This document shows, piece by piece, positions 13,951-15,338 of a DNA stretch of 15,338 nt. A program made the translations under genes and the position numbers. Position 1 is the first letter of the stretch. Every line of letters starts with the position of its first letter. Source of the stretch: CBCXVS01 sp965178525 (lineage in GTDB: Bacteria > Tectomicrobia > Entotheonellia > Entotheonellales > Entotheonellaceae); the NCBI GenBank assembly GCA_965178525.1, contig CBCXVS010000192.1, forward strand, positions 1 through 15,338. The letters are read 5' to 3'. The notes below the pieces were generated by a model. It was not told the origin of the DNA, searched no databases, and was given only the letters and a program-made list of their open reading frames with translations.

Positions 13951-15272
13951 ATGGATAGGAATCTGTGGGGATTAGATGTCAATCATAAAGATTACCTTGT
14001 TTTTGGTGGATGTGATATGGTTGAATTAGCAGAACATTATCAAACACCGCTGCATATTGTTGACAAAAACAAATTACGCCACAATTATTACAACTTTATC
14101 AAAGCATTCACAGATTTTTACCCCAAAGTCGACGTGTTTTATTCTTATAAAACAAATTGTGTTCCAGGCATACTCAGAGTACTACATGAAGAAGGATGTG
14201 GTGCTGAAGTGATCTCACCTTATGAATTGTGGCTGGCTTCCAAGCTAGATGTAGACTCATCGAAGATTATCTATAACGGTGCCAATAAATCTATCGAAAA
14301 TTTAAAAATGGCTATTCAGAAAAACATAGGATTTGTCAATATTGACTCGGAAAATGAATTACACAGACTCAAAAGTGTTTCTGATGAGATAAAAATTGAT
14401 GTCAATTTTGGGATGAGAATCTATCCGGAAGTGGGTTGGAGAGCGCACTTTGGTATGGAGGCAAAGGGGCATCCTTTGGTGTATCTCCTGAAAAAAATTA
14501 CGTGCGATGCGCTTCTTGAACTTGTGTTGTCTGCATGTACATATGGGTACCGGAATGCGACATGCAAAATATTACCAAAAAGTCATCAAAATACTTTGTT
14601 CCTTAATGTATACGTTGAAGGAGAAACTCGATATCGATATTCAGTATTTGGATATCGGTGGTGGTTTTGGCATCCCCACCATCAGGAATTTAAGTCTGCG
14701 TGAAATGGCGCTCTATAAGATCTTCAATGTTTCTCCTGGAACATCACGTGAAAAGAGGGCGCCTTCATTCGCTATGTTTGGCAAATCCATTGTGACCTCT
14801 CTTATAAAATGGTGTGCCTATTATAATCTCAAGAAGCCATGTTTATTACTTGAGCCAGGACGTGCGATCACGAGTGATGCACAAATCCTATTGCTACAGA
14901 TAGGTGATATAAAGACAAGAAAAAAATGGCAAAAAGTTTGCTATTACTGATGGTGGTATGCAAAATATCGCCTTCCCCCTGTCCTACGAATATCATACGT
15001 GTTTGCTCGCCAATCAGGCAAGCCGTGATTTGCAAGACCGATATACGGTCACCGGACCCTTATGTTCACCAGAAGACCTCCTCTATCGGAATTGGACATT
15101 TCCCGCGTTAGTAGAGGGAGATATGCTGGCCATTATGGATGCCGGGGCGTATTTCACGTCATTTGCCAACAATTTTTCCTATCCCAGACCCGCGATTGTG
15201 ATGGTCTCGGACGGGGAGCACGAGCTCATCAGATAGCGGGAAAGTTTTGCGCACATGACGGCTCTAGACCGA
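13951..15272 (+). pseudogene. LysA-type PLP (fold III) decarboxylase with three frameshifts and a nonsense codon
   Basis: ATG 13951 begins MDRNLWGLDVNHKDYLVFGG. Family landmarks appear in order but in three frames. Frame 1: VDVFYSYKTNCVPGILRVLH (PLP lysine) up to WRAHFGMEAKGHP. A missing T in 14475-14477 breaks it (expected HPFGVSPEK); a second shift near 14500-14507 leads to frame 2. Frame 2: LHVHMGTGMRHA, LDIGGGFGIPT (phosphate loop), LLLEPGRAITSDA. An A7 run at 14920-14926 has one A too many. Frame 3: FAITDGGMQNIAFPLSYEYH, GPLCSPEDLLYRNW (active-site Cys of the partner subunit), GAYFTSFANNFSYPRPAIVM. A TAG at 15234-15236 replaces a probable Gln; the frame continues RESFAHMTALDR, the usual family end. 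Full length would be about 440 residues. Diaminopimelate decarboxylase and other carboxylate or polyamine decarboxylases share these motifs, so the substrate is uncertain. The first 1 kb is clearly richer in A+T than the upstream methyltransferase. Confidence 0.85.
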
Positions 15273-15338
15273 AGTTCCCCTGGCAGAATAGGCGGAGGGT
15301 TAAGTAGATCAACAGGTTGGCCCAATTCAAAAGTCCAT
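15273..15338. other. Window end after the decarboxylase remnant
   Basis: The frame of the decarboxylase stays open to the window edge without recognisable residues after ALDR. No gene or repeat can be assigned in these bases; another element may start here. Confidence 0.3.

Noticed and set aside
2966..15236. All frameshifts being sequencing errors in homopolymers
   Set aside because: Several are in short runs, so errors are possible for single sites, but the oxidoreductase operon and two transposases show none over a similar length, and stop codons, truncations and a hairpin insertion are also present. Decay explains the whole better.
1..15338. CRISPR array, tRNA or rRNA gene, toxin-antitoxin or defence operon
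   Set aside because: No spaced direct repeats of CRISPR type, no cloverleaf or rRNA sequence, and no protein with nuclease, methylase-restriction or toxin motifs was seen; all larger frames are accounted for.

Overview
The window looks like an accessory, transposon-rich stretch of a free-living or environmental bacterium of fairly high G+C. The phylum cannot be fixed from the sequence alone. Five different insertion-sequence families sit in 15 kb: an IS66-like remnant, an IS1634-like element, an IS982-like element, an IS4-group element and an ISKra4-like element. Short degenerate heptamer repeats lie between genes. Several passenger genes are broken by stops, single-base indels or missing 5' ends. 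The genes that remain intact are an operon for a molybdopterin oxidoreductase and two of the five transposases.

Layout. 1-699: 3' part of an IS66-family transposase (minus), cut at its 5' end. About 700-2554: IS1634-family transposase (minus) interrupted by one in-frame TGA. 2555-2949: no gene, but a heptamer repeat and small hairpins. 2950-3981: a complete IS982-family element with perfect 18-bp inverted repeats and a 6-bp target duplication; its transposase carries two frameshifts. 3995-7303: minus-strand operon of a VOC-fold protein, a molybdopterin oxidoreductase and a PaiB-like FMN-binding protein, with a nearly identical 49-bp heptad repeat at each gene junction. 7482-9156: intact IS4-group element with a 9-bp target duplication. 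9288-10474: remains of a minus-strand sugar cluster (family 2 glycosyltransferase with a frameshift, then the C-terminal end of a GT4-type glycosyltransferase). 10475-12004: intact ISKra4-like element. 12005-15338: plus-strand remains of the same kind of cluster (GT39-like membrane glycosyltransferase without its 5' end, SAM methyltransferase, broken LysA-type PLP decarboxylase).

How it fits together. The VOC, oxidoreductase and PaiB genes appear to be one working transcription unit; its substrate cannot be read from sequence. The glycosyltransferase, methyltransferase and decarboxylase genes look like two arms of a surface-polysaccharide locus that point away from the ISKra4 element. Both arms lost their 5' ends exactly at the element's inverted repeats and no target duplication is present, so the element most likely marks a deletion or rearrangement junction and not a simple insertion.

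I found no convincing new defence or other multi-gene system. The most unusual signals are the heptad repeat that supplies coding sequence and stop codons to neighbouring genes, a 28-nt near-perfect hairpin sitting exactly where the IS982 transposase loses frame, an operator-like palindrome over the perfect -10 box of the ISKra4 transposase, and a hairpin 3 bp past the family 2 glycosyltransferase stop that may be a group II intron remnant.
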